NCBI RefSeq assembly: GCF_029852145.1 | Contig: NC_079970.1 | Span: 9,419,662 to 9,483,661 of the forward strand | Source of the DNA: Microplitis mediator | Taxonomy: Eukaryota > Arthropoda > Insecta > Hymenoptera > Braconidae | DNA: 64,000 nucleotides | Direction of reading: 5' to 3' | Shown here: positions 62,541 to 64,000 of the stretch, piece by piece | Layout of the letters: every line of letters starts with the position of its first letter | Position numbering within the stretch: position 1 is the stretch's first letter | The notes under the pieces: generated by a model | Told to the model about the DNA's origin: nothing | Database searches by the model: none | Seen by the model: only the letters and a program-made list of their open reading frames with translations | Made by a program: the position numbers and the translations under genes

Positions 62541-63412
62541 TACGGGCTAAGCAAACTTAAAAATTTAACAATACAATTCAGAGATTGTCTATATAACGAT
62601 ACAATAGCTGCTGGCTCTATCCATTCAAATATAATAACTTTTTTTTTTTTTTAATTTAGCCACACAAATATTGTTATTTATTATCACAGTATTTTGTTTT
62701 TAAACTTTTCCATACTAAAAATTGTCAATTTAATCCAGGCACCGGCAAGCAAAAATCAACATCACACTAGATTTTTTTTTTTTTGAAAAAATCAAGTTTT
62801 ATTAAAAAATATATTATCTTCAAAAAATATTACAAATGTTTTACTTTTAATTAAAAATAAATAAAATATGTAATTATTTTGAATCCAATTATTTTCTGAG
62901 TGTGATAATAATTGTAATTTATTTTTGTTGTTTACAGGGCACTTATAGATTTGTGTAAATTTTAATATTTGGTAACTATACAACTTTTGTAAATTGTTTA
63001 TGACATTTAAAATAGTTTTTAAAAACAATTTATGTGTCTTATTATTGTAGAGCCCTGAGGAAGTCACAAATAGTAACGAAACGTTGGCAAAAAATAAAAA
63101 AATAATTGCACATATAGAAGTGTCCTTATTCCCCATCAATTAATTAGAATAATTGAAATTGTTAATTAAATTACTGGTGTTGAAATAAATTTGAATTACT
63201 AGATACAATAATAATTTTAATTAAAAATCCACTTTAAGATAATAAAACGTAAAAGTTGAAATGATATAGCTCTGCCATTAGCAGTTGCATCTAATCGAGA
63301 TGATTTTAAGTAAAATTGCATTCGTTTAAAGTTAATGAAACTGATCTGGGTCTGAGTAGAAGTTTGATATTATTCGTACTAAGATTTATTGAAAACAATT
63401 TATTGTTTAAAT
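62541..63412. other. AT-rich spacer containing a hammerhead-like core
   Basis: Apart from the motif at 63055-63082 there is nothing recognisable. A 115-codon minus-strand frame at 63139-62792 is Phe/Asn/Lys-rich and looks like chance. Confidence 0.35.
63055..63082 (+). ncRNA. hammerhead-ribozyme-like core, probably a relic
   Basis: CTGAGGA (63055-63061), a weak stem GTCAC-AAATA-GTAAC (63063-63077, four of five pairs), then GAAAC (63078-63082) reproduce the order CUGANGA / stem II / GAAA of hammerhead ribozymes. A matching cleavage site and stem I were not found upstream. Such motifs are known from Penelope-like retroelements in arthropods; here it is likely a fragment. Confidence 0.3.
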
Positions 63413-63816
63413 TAGGAGAGATTGAGACAAATATAGTACTATTTTTTAAACAAAGAAGATTTTTTTTTGTTAAAAAATGTTTAATTACAGCTTATAGAAA
63501 AAAATGGGGAAGGTTGATCAGCTTGGACAATGTAGTTAACCTAAAAGTTTGCAGAATTTTTTTTGTTTTTTTCTGAATGATAGCTATTTAAATTATTTTA
63601 TTAAGAGCTGGAAAAAGTTAAGGTGGTTTTGGAATAAAATAGGCCGCGATTGTAAAAAAAAGTTTTATTTTTTTAAATACTTTACATTGGCCTCATTGTC
63701 CAGACTGATCAACTTACCCCACATTTGAATACGTATCATAACCAAGCATTTTTAAACAAAAACCAACTTTTTTTTCATCTTAAACATGGTATCTCATTTT
63801 ACCCCAGCCACTCCTA
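63413..63816. mobile_element. TAGGAGAGA...ended element (about 404 bp)
   Basis: Left TAGGAGAGATTGAGACAAAT; right CATTTTACCCCAGCCACTCC then TA, whose inverse TAGGAGTGGCTGGGGTAAAA matches the left end of 53584-54121 better than its own left end does. No protein; the plus-strand frame at 63316-63576 overlaps its left half by chance. Confidence 0.6.
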
Positions 63817-64000
63817 TAGTTTCTAATTCTTTAAAATATAATAATTAAACATATAAATTAGATCTTTTTTTAAGAATAATGACTACTACTAATTGAGTAT
63901 TAACTTGCAGGAAATGTTTTACTTTTTTTTTAGTTGAGATAATCAATCAGCAAGACGTAGGATTGATTTTTGTAAGAGAAAAAAAAAAGGTTGTTAAATA

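Overview
This window looks like AT-rich nuclear DNA from an arthropod, most likely an insect. My best guess is a hymenopteran, possibly a parasitoid wasp. The grounds are one intron-containing gene of animal type (Drosophila pico / MIG-10 / lamellipodin family), short insect-sized introns, very low GC content outside exons, and many small inverted-repeat transposons. Nothing points to a bacterium, a virus or an organelle. The placement within insects is inference.

The only gene I can name lies on the minus strand. Five coding exons (43796 down to 39535) join in frame to 1080 residues: an N-terminal leucine-rich segment, a serine-rich linker, a short basic helix, a Ras-association domain, a PH domain, then a long proline-rich tail with four LPPPP motifs and a 20-glutamine run. 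The true N-terminal exon is missing and should lie at higher coordinates, so much of 43.8-64 kb may be its first intron. A second, unrecognised candidate exon sits at 7291-7486 (minus).

The rest is non-coding and dense in repeats. Region by region: 0-2.2 kb holds a palindromic repeat block and a TA-flanked element with smaller MITEs inside; 3.7-6.5 kb holds two opposed copies of a dispersed repeat flanking a 278-bp hairpin element; 8-15 kb is mostly unique, with purine-skewed, GC-richer blocks; 16.3-17.1 kb has a third copy of the dispersed repeat; 19.6-24.3 kb has three TA-flanked elements; 25.6-26.1 kb has a 5S-rRNA-headed SINE with an 18-bp target duplication; 27.2-28.7 kb is a fold-back-rich mosaic; 29-35 kb has further MITEs, including a TTAA-flanked piggyBac-type element inside another inverted-repeat element; 38 kb has a GC-rich repeat inside an ATT microsatellite; 39.5-43.8 kb is the pico gene; 51.8-52.7 kb is an 893-bp element with 285-bp inverted arms; 53.6 and 63.4 kb carry related short elements.

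I found no rRNA operon, no convincing tRNA, no CRISPR array, no full-length transposase or reverse transcriptase, and no previously undescribed multi-gene system. The most useful observations are the nested and fold-back elements, the 5S-headed SINE, repeats that carry microsatellites at a fixed internal position, and two hammerhead-like core motifs.
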